Origin: Chromera velia
Lineage: Eukaryota; Sar; Chromeraceae
DNA: 45,593 nucleotides
Assembly (NCBI GenBank): GCA_018398765.1
Contig: JAHBMJ010000535.1
Coordinates: forward strand, 1 to 45,593
Direction of reading: 5' to 3'
Position 1 is the stretch's first letter. Each line of letters opens with the position of its first letter. Position numbers and translations under genes: made by a program. Positions 31,517 through 40,647 of this stretch are shown here, in pieces. The notes below the pieces were generated by a model that saw only the letters and a program-made list of their open reading frames with translations, searched no databases and had not been told where the DNA came from.

Positions 31517-31732
31517 CTAGATTGACTGTGGAGGAAGGCGACCGGCATGCTGCATGGGGGGAAGGGCCTGCGGTTGCATGCGTGTGACATCTTGAGAGTC
31601 AAACTTGCCACGCGCTGCCGCACACTCTCGCACACGTGCGTCAGTGCAATGCATGTGCACACTCTTTGCCTCCTGCTTTCTTCTTGAGCTTGTCAAACGT
31701 GAAGTTTCTTGTTTGATGTTGTCTGATGTCAA
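31517..31732 (-). CDS. candidate terminal exon, Arg/Gln-rich (copy 1)
   Basis: The minus strand encodes DNIKQETSRLTSSRRKQEAK, SVHMHCTDARVRECAAARGK and DSQDVTRMQPQALPPMQHAG, ending at TAG 31517-31519. The same frame is open and nearly identical at 41425-41636, with one Ala/Thr difference in the region compared, which supports coding. It lies downstream of the helicase C-terminus. Function unknown. Confidence 0.45.
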   Translation of the reverse strand: MTSDNIKQETSRLTSSRRKQEAKSVHMHCTDARVRECAAARGKFDSQDVTRMQPQALPPMQHAGRLPPQSI

Positions 31733-31754
31733 TCAGTCACTGAAACCCGAACGC

Positions 31755-32332
31755 TCACCGAGGAAGGGAGGGAGACAGGCGGTAGGGAGAGGAGGGTGGG
31801 ACAGTGGAATTCCGTTGACGGGGGGGTGGGACTCGAGCAAAGGAAGGGGGGACGGCAGGAAGAAGTTGTGCGGGTGGAGAGGGCTTCTCTTCCTCTGCCT
31901 GAGGAGGAAAGCATCCCACAACCGCCGCCTTCACATCCCTCCCAACGTCAACCACTCTGTTTCTGTCCTTCAGTTGTTCGAAAACATGAGCCAACGGAGA
32001 CGAAAACCCGAGGGCCGTCTCTGAGTCACCCACCACAGGTGCCTTTTGGCCCTAGTGATAGCAACACTCCACCTTCTCCTGCTGTTCGCGAAGCCGAGAC
32101 ACGAGTGGATTCTCTGCGACATCAAATCCTGATTCCCAGCGACCCGAGCCCCACGGAACGTTCGTATGTCGGCATCATGAGCTTTTCTGGTCTGAGAAAT
32201 GACCGCAAACAGGAGCTCTTGACCCTGGAAAGAGTCTATGTTGGCGACAGTCACTCCCTCCAACCCCTCCCCCTTCAGCTTGTTCAGAATGAGCACCGCC
32301 TGCGCCTCGAAGAAGACAATCACTTCCACTGT
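31755..32332 (-). pseudogene. SF1 (Upf1/SMUBP2-like) helicase, C-terminal exon with frameshift
   Basis: After TTGTTCTTCAG the minus strand encodes TVEVIVFFEAQAVLILNKLK (motif IV-like region), VANIDSFQGQELLFAVIS (motif V) and RRRWSVAITRAKRHL (motif VI), the AAA_12 signature of Upf1/IGHMBP2 helicases. The next conserved block, VVGDSETALGF, is one base out of frame at about 32035-32041. The frame then runs to a stop at 31755 through a Pro-rich tail. These ATP-dependent enzymes unwind RNA or DNA. The frameshift would remove the last part of domain 2A, so this copy is probably inactive unless the base is a sequencing error. Confidence 0.75.
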
Positions 32333-32446
32333 CTGAAGAACAAAGAAAGGTCAAAACAGGGGGGGCGAGGCATGAAAAACCTCAGCGTAGTGCGTGCAAA
32401 AAGCTGAAATGAACGGCTGCGAAAGGGAGTCGACCTGGTGAGTGAC

Positions 32447-32718
32447 CTTTGGAGGGTAGTGTTTGACCGCACGCTTCACGATTTCCACCACAACATCGGC
32501 CTCCTGCGAATTCAGAAAAGACGTGAGCTTCCCCGCAGAACCCTTGCCTTTTCCCTCAACCCCCTGCACCTGGAAAAAAAGCGTAGGGGGAAAATTTGGC
32601 GGAAGCTTGACATCTGCGACAGAGGGATCATCAACGAGGAGATCTCCGTATTCGACGACTCTCTCGAGGGCCGAGATTTCCGGGTACATCCTTCTCTGCT
32701 TTCTCAGCCGGAGCGAGG
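32447..32718 (-). CDS. SF1 (Upf1/SMUBP2-like) helicase, internal exon
   Basis: CCCACCAG acceptor and GTCACTC donor enclose SLRLRKQRRMYPEIS, equivalent to the QYRMHPEIS motif of SF1B helicases. It is followed by YGDLLVDDPSVADVKLPPNF, TLFFQVQGVEGKGKG, a Ser/Asn SFLNSQEADVVVEIVKR block and YPPK. The order and spacing match domain 2A of the Upf1 class. It joins smoothly to the exon starting at 32332. Walker A and DEAD-like motifs are not visible upstream and are either in unrecognised exons or lost. Confidence 0.75.
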
Positions 32719-32762
32719 CTGGTGGGGGGGGTGAGGCGGTGCCGGGTTGGTGAGGGGGATTG

Positions 32763-32968
32763 AGTATCGCTTTCGAAAACCAAATGAGTCCTTGGTCCAA
32801 ACGCGTGCATCCGTCTACTTCCATCAGCACCGCAGCGCCCACTTTGCTCAATCAATCTTGGTACTCTGTTGGCCTTGCTTTGGAGAAAAAAGACCTCACG
32901 GCCATTCAGGCGGGCATTTTCTCTCCCTGCCATACATTTGACAAGCGCCCCAACCCTCCTCTCAGAAA
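32763..32968 (-). CDS. candidate exon upstream of helicase (copy 1)
   Basis: The minus strand encodes SERRVGALVKCMAGRENARL, NGREVFFLQSKANRVPRLIE and GRCGADGSRRMHAFG. The corresponding stretch 41858-42065 keeps most of this frame but has one extra base near its start. It could encode helicase linker sequence. No motif proves it. Confidence 0.35.
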
Positions 32969-33094
32969 CTGCGAATATTTTCCGAGTTTTTCAGGGCAGT
33001 GCACGACATCTGTTCGGGGAAAGTTATGAAGAGGGGGCTCTGAGTACAACTTCTTGGGGGAGTTTCTGTCAGTGTTGCTTTTGTTAGTTGGGTG

Positions 33095-33097
<3 letters not shown>

Positions 33098-33128
<31 letters not shown>
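33098..33128. repeat. (CA)n microsatellite
   Basis: About 15 CA dinucleotides exactly at the point where copies 1 and 2 of the duplication stop matching (33097 against 42200). Confidence 0.9.
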
Positions 33129-33132
<4 letters not shown>

Positions 33133-33192
33133 CACACATGCAGAGAGAGGGGGGGGCGCGATCATGCACACTGCCAGGGCGACTGAAACAAG

Positions 33193-33518
33193 TTACTGCC
33201 AGAAGGGCTTGAATTGACGTACAAGCAGAATGTTCCTCGCCTTATCGAGAATTTCCCTTGCCACCTCTCTTCTCTCACGCGGAAACTCCTTTCTCTTTTG
33301 CAGTGTCTTGAAAATCTGAAACACGTGTCAAGTGATCAGAGAGACGATCTCTCGTCTGGCTTTCACTCTCTCTCTGGCAAGCATGTCTGCTATGGCATAT
33401 TCTCTTAACGCCCTCTCGAGCTCTTCAATCCCCGAGAGACGAATCGATGCAGAGTCTACAAGGTTAGAGGCAGCCGTGGAATCTTCTTCTGTAAATCGGT
33501 TGTGGAAGATAATGTAGG
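33193..33518 (-). CDS. candidate exon(s), highly charged helical protein
   Basis: The minus strand encodes EDSTAASNLVDSASIRLSGI, EELERALREYAIADMLARER and VKARREI, then 30 bases that include an in-frame TGA and end in GTGTTTCAG. It resumes in the same frame with IFKTLQKRKEFPRERREVAR and EILDKARNILLVRQFKP to a TAA at 33193-33195. Either the 30 bases are a very short intron, or they contain a nonsense change, or the first part is longer and spliced otherwise. It is present only in copy 1. A coiled-coil-like charge pattern is evident. Confidence 0.45.
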
Positions 33519-33780
33519 AATCTCTGCCTTTAAGTTATTGAAGTACTGTAGTTACTGCTTTGTGACTTAGGTTTCCCAGACGACCTCGGTGGGTTTAGAG
33601 TCTTCAAGTAGCGTGAAACCTTCACTTAGGATCTTCGCTTCTGCTCGCAGTCCCCTTCTCCCTGCAGTTATGTATTCCTTTCCTCTTCTTCTCGCTGCCT
33701 TCTTCTGGTTTCCCGTCTCTCTCGCTGCACTTATAAGGAGGGCGTTGCTTCACTCCTGCCCTTGGCTCCTGCATGGTCCA

Positions 33781-33915
33781 TCAAACACTTCTTTCATTCT
33801 GCATCATTTCTTCAAGCAAGACATTCGTCTCATTCACCGACAGCACCCGCGCGAGGTGATCTCTTTCATCAGAGTCAAGAGAATTCTGCCGGGGCAGAAG
33901 CTCTTCTATAATTGC
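33781..33915 (-). CDS. candidate exon, acidic helical (copy 1)
   Basis: The minus strand encodes AIIEELLPRQNSLDSDERDH and LARVLSVNETNVLLEEMMQN, then ERSV and TGA. Copy 2 keeps the same frame at 42540-42656 with changes such as IIEE to ILED. Directly upstream (33985-33917) another frame gives a basic LAERHEAAEMKAKARGRKRR. Confidence 0.4.
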   Translation of the reverse strand, partial: AIIEELLPRQNSLDSDERDHLARVLSVNETNVLLEEMMQNERSV

Positions 33916-34036
33916 TCCATTCGACGTTTTCTCCCCCTCGCCTTCGCTTTCATTTCCGCTGCTTCATGCCTCTCTGCCAGTGTGTAGGCCAAATTTAGTC
34001 CGGGACCAAACAGATTCATCGCAGCAGTCTGGTAAG

Positions 34037-34215
34037 TCAACTATAACTTCGGGCCCTTTCCTGGGTTTCGAGCTTTTTGAGCTTCTTGCATGCGCTCGTG
34101 AGGACCCCTCTCAAGAAAGTGTTGCCGACTGCGTCCATCACCGTGTAGGCTTTTCGGAATTCGGCCAAGAGCTTCTCTACGGACTGCAGAAGCTTCGTTC
34201 CGGCCCCCCTCTGGT
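34037..34215 (-). CDS. candidate exon (copy 1)
   Basis: After ACTTATACCAG the minus strand encodes RGAGTKLLQSVEKLLAEFRK, AYTVMDAVGNTFLRGVLTSA and CKKLKKLETQERA. Copy 2 retains it with several amino-acid changes, and no stop in either copy. This is one of the better-supported exons of the duplicated unit. Helical, unknown function. Confidence 0.5.
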
Positions 34216-34324
34216 ATAAGTTAACTAACTTCTGACAAGGCCACTTTCCTCCCAGCCCCCCTCTCTCACTCTGTTGTGTGTGCACTTGTGTGTGTGTGGT
34301 GTTTACACAGACACAACAAACGTG

Positions 34325-34402
34325 AACAATCACATCTGTGACGGACGCATTTTGCAACCCATTTTCCTCCCTCATTACTGCCACGTAACACTCGAAAGCC
34401 TG
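34325..34402 (-). CDS. candidate exon (copy 1)
   Basis: After CAGCAGCAG the minus strand encodes AFECYVAVMREENGLQNASV and TDVIV. The same peptide is readable in copy 2 (43235-43325) with Ser/Tyr and Val/Ala differences. Upstream of it the two copies are out of frame with each other by one base, which fits an intron boundary there. Confidence 0.4.
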
Positions 34403-34599
34403 CTGCTGCAACCACTTCCACGCACTCACACCGGCTGTCCCCGACGCCACGATTAGCCTCCCCGTCCCCCCGTGTATGGGTCTTGCATGGGGATAATCTG
34501 TGTGAGCAGAACTCCCTTTGTGGAGAGCAAAACCCCTCAATTCCCACCTCTCCCCCTCCGCAGCCCCCTCTCCACCCTCTGCAATAATTTCTTTGGCAG

Positions 34600-35370
34600 A
34601 GAGAGACAACGAGAAACAGATCTCCTTCTTGACTTTTTGAACGATCTAAAAAGCCGTGATCAGCCGACCAGCGCTGTGCAGGTCCTCCCCGTCCTTCACG
34701 GGGGCCTGCCAGTGGCAGCTACTGCATGGAGGAAGGGGAGGGACGGAAAGGAAACGAAGACGAGCGAGGACGCACATGTTGGAGATACAGAGAAGAAAAG
34801 AGGGAGAAAAAGAACAAATAAAGAAAAGGGAATGCTGGGATTGGATGGGCTGACAGGAGGAACGCACGGAGAAGTCGATTTACACGTCTGCCCAGCCCTG
34901 CATGAGGGCATGCACAGGCTCACCCATGCGTACGAACCCACAAAAAAAGAGACGATCGAACGAAGACATAGAGCCCGAATCAGATCATGAAGTTTCCCTC
35001 CCAAGCGGAGACACAGAAAGGTAGAGAAAGTTTCCAGCTGAGCTGCCTCCGCAGGAAAGCACACAAAGCAAAATACGAATCCTTGAACAAACGCGAAAAT
35101 GGCATGGTACACCGATGGATACTCAAACCGAGACGCCTGTCTCTTTCTCCCTCTCTCTCGTATGGACAGAAGGAGAACCAGGGCTCAGGAGCAAAAACGA
35201 AAAGCAAGCTCTCTCCCCTCTTCGCCCCCGAGCACCCAAAAATGAAAGGAAGGAGGCTGCATACAATCCAGCTGCTCTCTCTACCTGTCTCGACTCCTGA
35301 CTGACCGTTCTCCGTTCGGCCTCTCGTCCCATGTGCGCAACAATTAACAATCGTGCTGCTGCCCTAACTA
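34600..35370. other. no gene assigned (copy 1-specific)
   Basis: Sequence between duplication blocks with overlapping frames on both strands and no motif. A GAGA-rich patch sits near 34790-34830. Confidence 0.25.
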
Positions 35371-35565
35371 GGAAGAGGCCTGTAACTCGGAGGTGTTCTT
35401 TCTTTATGCAAAATAACAGTGAAAGATCGGATAAAAATGAATGTACTGTCAGCAGCCACAAGTGCTCGCATGACACCGAAAGTCGGGATGAGTCTCGGTA
35501 AATTCAAACAGAGCAAAGGGTAGCGGGCCTCAAGTACACGCGCGCACTTTTTTTTGACTCTGCTC

Positions 35566-35670
35566 TTCTCTATAGGCTCTTCTCTCCTTCCCTCTTGCAG
35601 AAGAAGACGCAGATTGTCAGGCTTCCGGAACTCGCTCGCCATTGCCACCAGGTCGGCGTCCACTGCATGA
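35566..35670 (-). CDS. candidate exon, helical (copy 1)
   Basis: The minus strand encodes VDADLVAMASEFRKPDNLRL and LLQEGRREEPIEK. Copy 2 at 44178-44250 reads DADLVAMASEFRKLDILRLL. The pattern resembles part of an ankyrin- or HEAT-like helix pair but one unit is not enough to say so. Confidence 0.35.
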
Positions 35671-35825
35671 CTGCATGGAAGGACCGAATTACAGGGCCGA
35701 CGTCACTTGTGAAGAGAGAGAGAGGAGGTCATGGACCCCTTCGTCCACTTCTGCTTCGGCGGCGGCCATCTCGTTGCTCTAGAGTCTTCCACAGAGTAGA
35801 CTCTCAGAGGCTCGATCTAGGACCA

Positions 35826-35920
35826 TCTGAAGCATCTCTTTTTGCGAGCCGCGTGGGCTTCGTCTCCGTCGATTTTCGCTTGCAGACAAAGGCCCAAGTC
35901 GTATTCGGCTTCAATCCTGT
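35826..35920 (-). CDS. candidate exon (copy 1)
   Basis: After CAGAGCAAACAG the minus strand encodes IEAEYDLGLCLQAKIDGDEA and HAARKKRCFRWS, then TAG. In copy 2 (44410-44510) one visible base difference here (GCC/GCT) is silent in this frame but changes an amino acid in the long plus-strand frame. That mildly favours the minus strand. Confidence 0.4.
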
Positions 35921-36375
35921 TTGCTCTGACAGTGGGCAATTCATTCCCAAAAGTTCTCACATTTTCAGAGTTGTGATTACGCATGTGCAGGCCGACTGCT
36001 TGACATACGCCAGGAACAGAGATGGAAGAAAGCATAGCAGGCACCCGAGCAGACTCAAAAACCACAACGTCACCGAAGCGATAGAGGATCGCATCTATGC
36101 CACGCCCTTTCAAAAGGTGCTGTTCGCATGCATGGGCCTTTTACTGACACTGAGTCGCCGCTTGTCATGGCTCCTTGCCGCGCGCTCTCCCTTGTGTCTG
36201 TCGGTGTCAGCCGTCGAGGTCTCCTGTGAGGGGGTTCCAAACCCTGACGACTCGGGCAATTATATGCTGCATCCAGAGAAGAGAAAAGAAAAACCCAGGC
36301 AGAGAACTCGGGACCCGACCTGTGTGACCCATGCGACGTCCTTTCTTCTTCCCGGTATGACCCAGACGGTTCTCG

Positions 36376-36491
36376 TCAGTGGCCTGCAATCATCCACATA
36401 TCATACAGACAGTACGTGTCAGGCGGGATCTCAGATACTTCCTGGGCGCAATCGTATCGCAAAGCACTCAGAGTTGGATCGAACCTCTCCC
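36376..36491 (-). CDS. candidate terminal exon (copy 1)
   Basis: After GACTTTACAG the minus strand encodes GERFDPTLSALRYDCAQEVS and EIPPDTYCLYDMWMIAGH, then TGA at 36376-36378. Copy 2 at 45162-45277 retains the acceptor, frame and stop with two residue changes. The family is not recognised. Confidence 0.45.
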
Positions 36492-36664
36492 CTGTAAAGT
36501 CGATGCATGATCTGGTGGATGATGCATGCCTCGTCTGGTGCCTCCCAATTCAATTCTCATCTGGTTGCCGCATTCAATTTAATTCTCCGTGAGCATTTCT
36601 TTTGCACCCAACTCGCGTCCTGTCCAGTTCACTGTGAGAAATGGACGGGTTCAAGCAGCAAGAA

Positions 36665-36906
36665 TTAAACAGGAAACAGAAACGAAGGATTTACTACTGC
36701 AGCGAGAAGACCGACGGGCAAAGTGAATCCTTCTGTCCCTAGCTGGCAGTCTGCATAGGGAGAGGAATCCTCATTCAGTGTGCTGGAGTCTGGCACTGAA
36801 GGAATGCGTGCGTCAATTGAAGGAAGGTAGGCGGGAAGGCGGGTCGGCAGGCAGCGAGGAATGTGAGGAATGACAAGCTTATAGTGAGGCATACGCTTTT
36901 CTACAT
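36665..36906 (-). CDS. candidate terminal exon (copy 1)
   Basis: The minus strand encodes VEKRMPHYKLVIPHIPRCLP, TRLPAYLPSIDARIPSVPDS and SSPYADCQLGTEGFTLPVGL, ending in a hydrophobic LLAAVVNPSFLFPV and TAA. Copy 2 (45451-45593) is cut by the window end and has one Pro/Leu change near the stop. Confidence 0.4.
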
Positions 36907-37061
36907 GCAGAGAGGGGGCGAACGGTGAGGGGCAGTGCATGGGAGTGCTGGCTGAGCCGGGGACGCTGTTTTCGTGCGTCTCTCAAAATCGTTTCTGTGT
37001 ACGTCTACTTCCACGATTTTTTTGTTTGCTTTTCTTTTGAATGAAAACCCTCGTGGGCGGC

Positions 37062-37100
37062 ACTTAACACAAACAAACAAACAAATAAACAAACAAACAA
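37062..37100. repeat. (ACAA)n microsatellite
   Basis: About nine ACAA/ATAA tetranucleotides. Confidence 0.85.
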
Positions 37101-37164
37101 AGAAAAGAGGAGTCCAGATCTCCCTCCAGTGTCAAAACTTCCGCTTTCGTGTCGTGGGTTTCTA

Positions 37165-37235
37165 CCTGGGACGAAGTCCGATTTTGCCGAAGCTCGGGAG
37201 ACTCTGAAGACCCGTGCTTTGAAACTTTGCAGGCC
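37165..37235 (-). CDS. candidate internal exon
   Basis: The minus strand encodes LQSFKARVFRVSRASAKSDF and VP, then GTAGAAAC as donor. Basic and short. Confidence 0.35.
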
Positions 37236-37514
37236 CTCCAGAGGGCTTATAAGTGGGTAGCGACATGTGTTCAGGCTCTCAGAAAAAGAGAGAGAATTGA
37301 AAACTGACGTCCGCCTGCAATACCAACATGAGACCACAATCTGCATATGTACCGATAAGGGCTCGATCATACGGCCAGCCCCCATGCGAAAGTAGCCAGG
37401 CTTGGGGTTGGGGGGGCTTGTGCAGTATATGATGCGTTCTCGTATCAGGCTTGACTCGGTCAAATCATAAGCTTGGTGCTTCCAGACACATTGGAGTGAG
37501 AGAGAATCTCCGTC

Positions 37515-37700
37515 TCAGAAAGGTTCAACAATAAGCTTGCATGTATAATCAGCTGTTGTACGACAAGGAGATAAAACTAGAGCAAGTGTGATCGGCTCTC
37601 TATGCTTTGTGTAGTCTGGAAGACAGAGCGACTGACAGGTCTGTCTTTCGATCTCGAACGCGATCTTCCGCAGCTCCGTGCAACCAGTTCCCTGTTGATA
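37515..37700 (-). CDS. candidate exon, unknown
   Basis: The minus strand encodes QQGTGCTELRKIAFEIERQT, CQSLCLPDYTKHREPITLAL and SPCRTTADYTCKLIVEPF before a stop. Five Cys in about 55 residues. The composition is globular and no repeats are present. Upstream the frame runs into CT-rich, intron-like sequence. Confidence 0.4.
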   Translation of the reverse strand, partial: YQQGTGCTELRKIAFEIERQTCQSLCLPDYTKHREPITLALVLSPCRTTADYTCKLIVEPF

Positions 37701-37919
37701 TGCCGATTTGGACAGAGAGACAGACGTATGAGAAACGGTAACGTACATATCATAGAAAGAGAAAGAGAGAGGGATGCAGGGTAGGGGGGTGCTTGACAAA
37801 AGAGAACAAAAGGAAAAGCGGAAACCCAGAGAGGAAAGGAGAAACAGAATATTCAAATTCGAAAGGAGAAAGAATGCAATTTTGAAAGAAGAAACGGGGA
37901 AAGAAAGAAATAGAAACAC

Positions 37920-38275
37920 AAACATCAGGCCGGCGGACGGCTGCGGAACGGCTCCACCTTGAGGTTATGCCGGTCGTCTCCTGGCTAGAGGGGTAAACAC
38001 AACCTAGAAAACAACTTTGAAAGTTGACGGTGTCGAAGCGGAGACTACAATCAAGTAAAGATAGAGTCTGACCAGAGAAGTCATGACACAAGAGGACGCG
38101 CACTGAATTCATACTTAAGAAGTACAGTCTGTCTGACTTGCGTGGACTCCGAGGAACTATAGGAGACCCAGAGGACGTTGGCGGGGGACCCATCCATGAC
38201 AGATCGAATCTAGGTTCTGATCTCAGGATCCCAATCCCCACCAAGCTTCTGATGAGCTCCACTGCAGGCACAAAA
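37920..38275 (-). CDS. candidate long exon, unknown
   Basis: About 115 codons on the minus strand: AVELIRSLVGIGILRSEPRF, DLSWMGPPPTSSGSPIVPRS, DRLYFLSMNSVRVLLCHDFS and SLLDCSLRFDTVNFQSCFLG. It is varied and non-repetitive and turns CT-rich only near 37900. A polypyrimidine tract plus CTGCAG precedes it. No family is recognised. Confidence 0.4.
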
Positions 38276-38499
38276 AGCACAGTAATCAATCGAAAGAACG
38301 ATTTTGCCGTGTGACTCACTGTTCACGTGAGCTTGTACATGCAACCTCAACGAGAAGTGGGCGTGCTCTAGGATTCGTGCTGCCCTCCCCATTCTATTCC
38401 CTATAAATTAAGGATAAAGACTTCAATTTATCGGTGTCACTAACATGAGCAAGCTTCCTTATCAAGAAGACTTTTGATGAGAAAAATAAACCAGAATGG

Positions 38500-38810
38500 A
38501 TAGAAAAAAAGAAAACCACATGCTTGCCGCTGTGATCTCTAAACCATTTACAGCCAGAAAAATCGAAATGCTTCTGCGGACGGTTGAGCTTCAAAGAGGC
38601 TTGATTGGCCTGAGCAGCGAGGTTGCGCAAGGCTGCTTCTCTTCCTGTCAAACGGGCAAGGTGGCGCCGCATGTCTTCCGTGATGCTGGATGGTCCTTCA
38701 AAGTTTGTCGACTCGAAGAAGACTCGGTCGAAACTTCGATTATGCAGTAATGCTGGAACGTCCTTGGTCGACGTGAAGGAGACTGGGTCGAAACTTCGAT
38801 TATGCAGCAC
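38500..38810 (-). CDS. candidate exon with a two-copy 20-residue repeat
   Basis: The minus strand encodes two copies of HNRSFD(P/R)V(S/F)F(T/E)ST followed by EDMRRHLARLTGREAALRNL, AAQANQASLKLNRPQKHFDF and SGCKWFRDHSGKH. The repeat corresponds to the 60-bp duplication at 38708-38807. The second half looks like a real helical domain of unknown family. Confidence 0.45.
38700..38810. repeat. 60-bp tandem duplication
   Basis: Two units share GGGTCGAAACTTCGATTATG (GGTCGAAACTTCGATTATGCAG in both apart from the first base), spaced 60 bases, so the reading frame is kept. Confidence 0.85.
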
Positions 38811-39023
38811 ACCAGGATCATAACATAGACGGGGATTTCGGCATCCATCACTTGATATTTATCATCGGAGTCCTCGGGCGGCGGGAGGAGAACGTCCTCA
38901 ACGGGCTCATTGTTCCTTCCTCTCTGTGTCTGTCCAGTTCAATCCCATCAGGGCACCCACCCCCTGGAGAGATTGGAATACAAAGTTCATCCCTGCTGCA
39001 CAGGAGATGGTTTGAAGGAACCC

Positions 39024-39180
39024 TCATGCCAGTGCTCCCACCATCATGGACCCGCCAATTGCGACGAGCTCTCCCGTCTTTGTGTCCAGCCCAGTACTCT
39101 TGTTACCCTTCTCGTCGGACTGTGCTTCCACCTCCAGAAACAGCTCCTGATCTCTTTCATCAATCGGAAAGGGGGAAGTT
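39024..39180 (-). CDS. candidate exon, unknown
   Basis: The minus strand encodes IDERDQELFLEVEAQSDEKG, NKSTGLDTKTGELVAIGGSM and MVGALA to a TGA. The same frame goes on beyond the TGA with GFLQTISCAAGMNFVFQSLQ. A donor-like GTGGGAG lies just before the stop, so the TGA may be intronic. Family unknown. Confidence 0.4.
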
Positions 39181-39197
39181 CGGCGCACGGGGCAGCG

Positions 39198-39306
39198 ACA
39201 TGGAGGGGCCAGAGGTTCTTTCCTTGCGGCCATCCTCGGTTGTTGTCATTCAAAAACCTGCCAGCAGATCAGTGCCGAGGGAGACGTCAACACTTTTTGC
39301 CTGCGT
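39198..39306. repeat. about 110-bp dispersed repeat, copy a
   Basis: Matches 39971-40082. Both contain CATGGAGGGGCCAGAGGTTC, GCGGCCATCCTCGGTTGTTG and CCGAGGGAGACGTCAACACT. Same orientation. Confidence 0.85.
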
Positions 39307-39359
39307 CTATCAACACGCGTTTCAATGTATGCACCTTGAGTCAATAAAAGAAGCCTGAC

Positions 39360-39440
39360 CTCGTCTCCATGAGGACTTTTGCGTCTCCGGAGCCAATCTG
39401 GATCTTTTTCACGGTCGGCTCTTTGCCGGCTGCATACACT
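39360..39440 (-). CDS. candidate exon, unknown
   Basis: The minus strand encodes AAGKEPTVKKIQIGSGDAKV and LMETR, followed by donor-like GTCAGG. TATGCAG just upstream could be the acceptor. Upstream of that the same frame, after one TGA, reads VGWAWITPGGNANSLRMA. Confidence 0.4.
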
Positions 39441-39970
39441 CACGCCATCCGAAGAGAGTTGGCGTTACCCCCAGGAGTAATCCATGCCCAACCGACCGTA
39501 GACAATGAAAACGGTCAGGGAGAGAAGAAAGCATGCGCCTGTATGGCTCACTTTTTTTCAGAATGCTTCAACGTACCCAGACAGTCAAGATATTTTTTCT
39601 TTTCATTTGTTTTTTTGTAGATAGATATGAAGAACATACAGGAGAACAATGATGTCGTACGTAACGGTTCTTTCGTGAGTGGAAAGGTGAGAAGGCGTAA
39701 AAAGGCGACGAGGCGGCTGAATGCGACAGGAGGCGGAAGAGCTTCAAACCGGAAGAGAATTAGCAGGATAGATGATAGGAGAAAGAGAAGGGGTGATGAG
39801 AGAGTTCAGTTTTTCAGACAGTTTTCTTCGATTTTGCAGCCGCGCTTTTTACTCCTTTCTTCCCCTTTCTGTCTCTCTGTCCCCCCCGCCCCCCCTCTCT
39901 GTCTCTGGCTGGGGCCCGATGCAACCCTGTCTTGGACCGGTATCCTTTCACCTCCTATAGAGGTATCCCC

Positions 39971-40082
39971 ACATGGAGGGGCCAGAGGTTCTTCACTTGC
40001 GGCCATCCTCGGTTGTTGTCACTTAAAAACCGGCCAGCATGCAGATCAGTGCCGAGGGAGACGTCAACACTTTTTGCCTGAT
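39971..40082. repeat. about 110-bp dispersed repeat, copy b
   Basis: Second copy of 39198-39306, with a five-base insertion (ATGCA) and a few substitutions. Confidence 0.85.
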
Positions 40083-40195
40083 CAAACTGCTGCGGCCTTC
40101 AAGGTAGAACGAACTGTTCCTTGGTGGGAAGGGAAAGGGTCAGAAAAGGAAGACGACACACTGTCAGCAAAGCAGCAAACACAAGGCAAAAGCTG

Positions 40196-40349
40196 GATGT
40201 TGGAGGCTTCTGTCCAGCATGTTTGCGCAATATCATCAAAACATCTCGTTTTCTGTGTTCTTCCACCCAGTCTTTGTCCATTAAGTCCACCCTGCCCCAA
40301 CACAACGTCTTCACGATCCATTCCGTCACTTCCCCTGTTAGCTCTCTTT
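40196..40349 (-). CDS. candidate internal exon
   Basis: AGAGCTAACAG acceptor and GTGTTT donor enclose EVTEWIVKTLCWGRVDLMDK, DWVEEHRKRDVLMILRKHAG and QKPPTSSFCL. Helical, mixed charge, no repeats. This is one of the cleaner exon predictions. Family unknown. Confidence 0.5.
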
Positions 40350-40647
40350 CCCCCCCCCCGGACATCGACCCTCTTCAATTCCATCATTTCATTTAAAGCA
40401 CGTCATCCTCAGATTTGCTGCTGTTGGAGGCTGCCTTTCTCTTCACTCAGTTCTAAGCGTCTGTTCGGGCACCCCCTCCTTTGTCTTGTGAGCTTCAAAA
40501 AGGGACCATATACAGAGGTGCTGTCCCTCCCCCCACCACAGCAGAACGATGCACAGTTCACGCTCCTGCGCACACAATAAGGTTTCAGGTGTTCATGAAC
40601 AGACGAACATAAAAGCCGGCGTGCACAAACGCCGCGGACAGCCGTCT

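Larger units (their letters stand above)
31391..36906. repeat. segmental duplication, copy 1
   Basis: Blocks 31391-31728, 31734-31761, 32761-33097, 33674-34480 and 35556-36906 recur in the same order and orientation at 41296-41636, 41817-41843, 41858-42200, 42420-43350 and 44157-45593. Within blocks only scattered differences are visible. Sequence between blocks is specific to each copy. The helicase exons at 31762-32760 are present only here. Confidence 0.9.

Noticed and set aside
35595-36497. 300-codon plus-strand frame
   Set aside because: The matching region of copy 2 breaks this frame by a two-base deletion. Minus-strand pieces in the same span have good splice-like junctions and are kept in both copies. 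It shows no recognisable domain.
39420-39445. A 14-base intron (GTGAGT...TGCAG)
   Set aside because: Removing it shifts the frame, whereas leaving it keeps the frame except for one TGA. A longer intron ending at TATGCAG is simpler.
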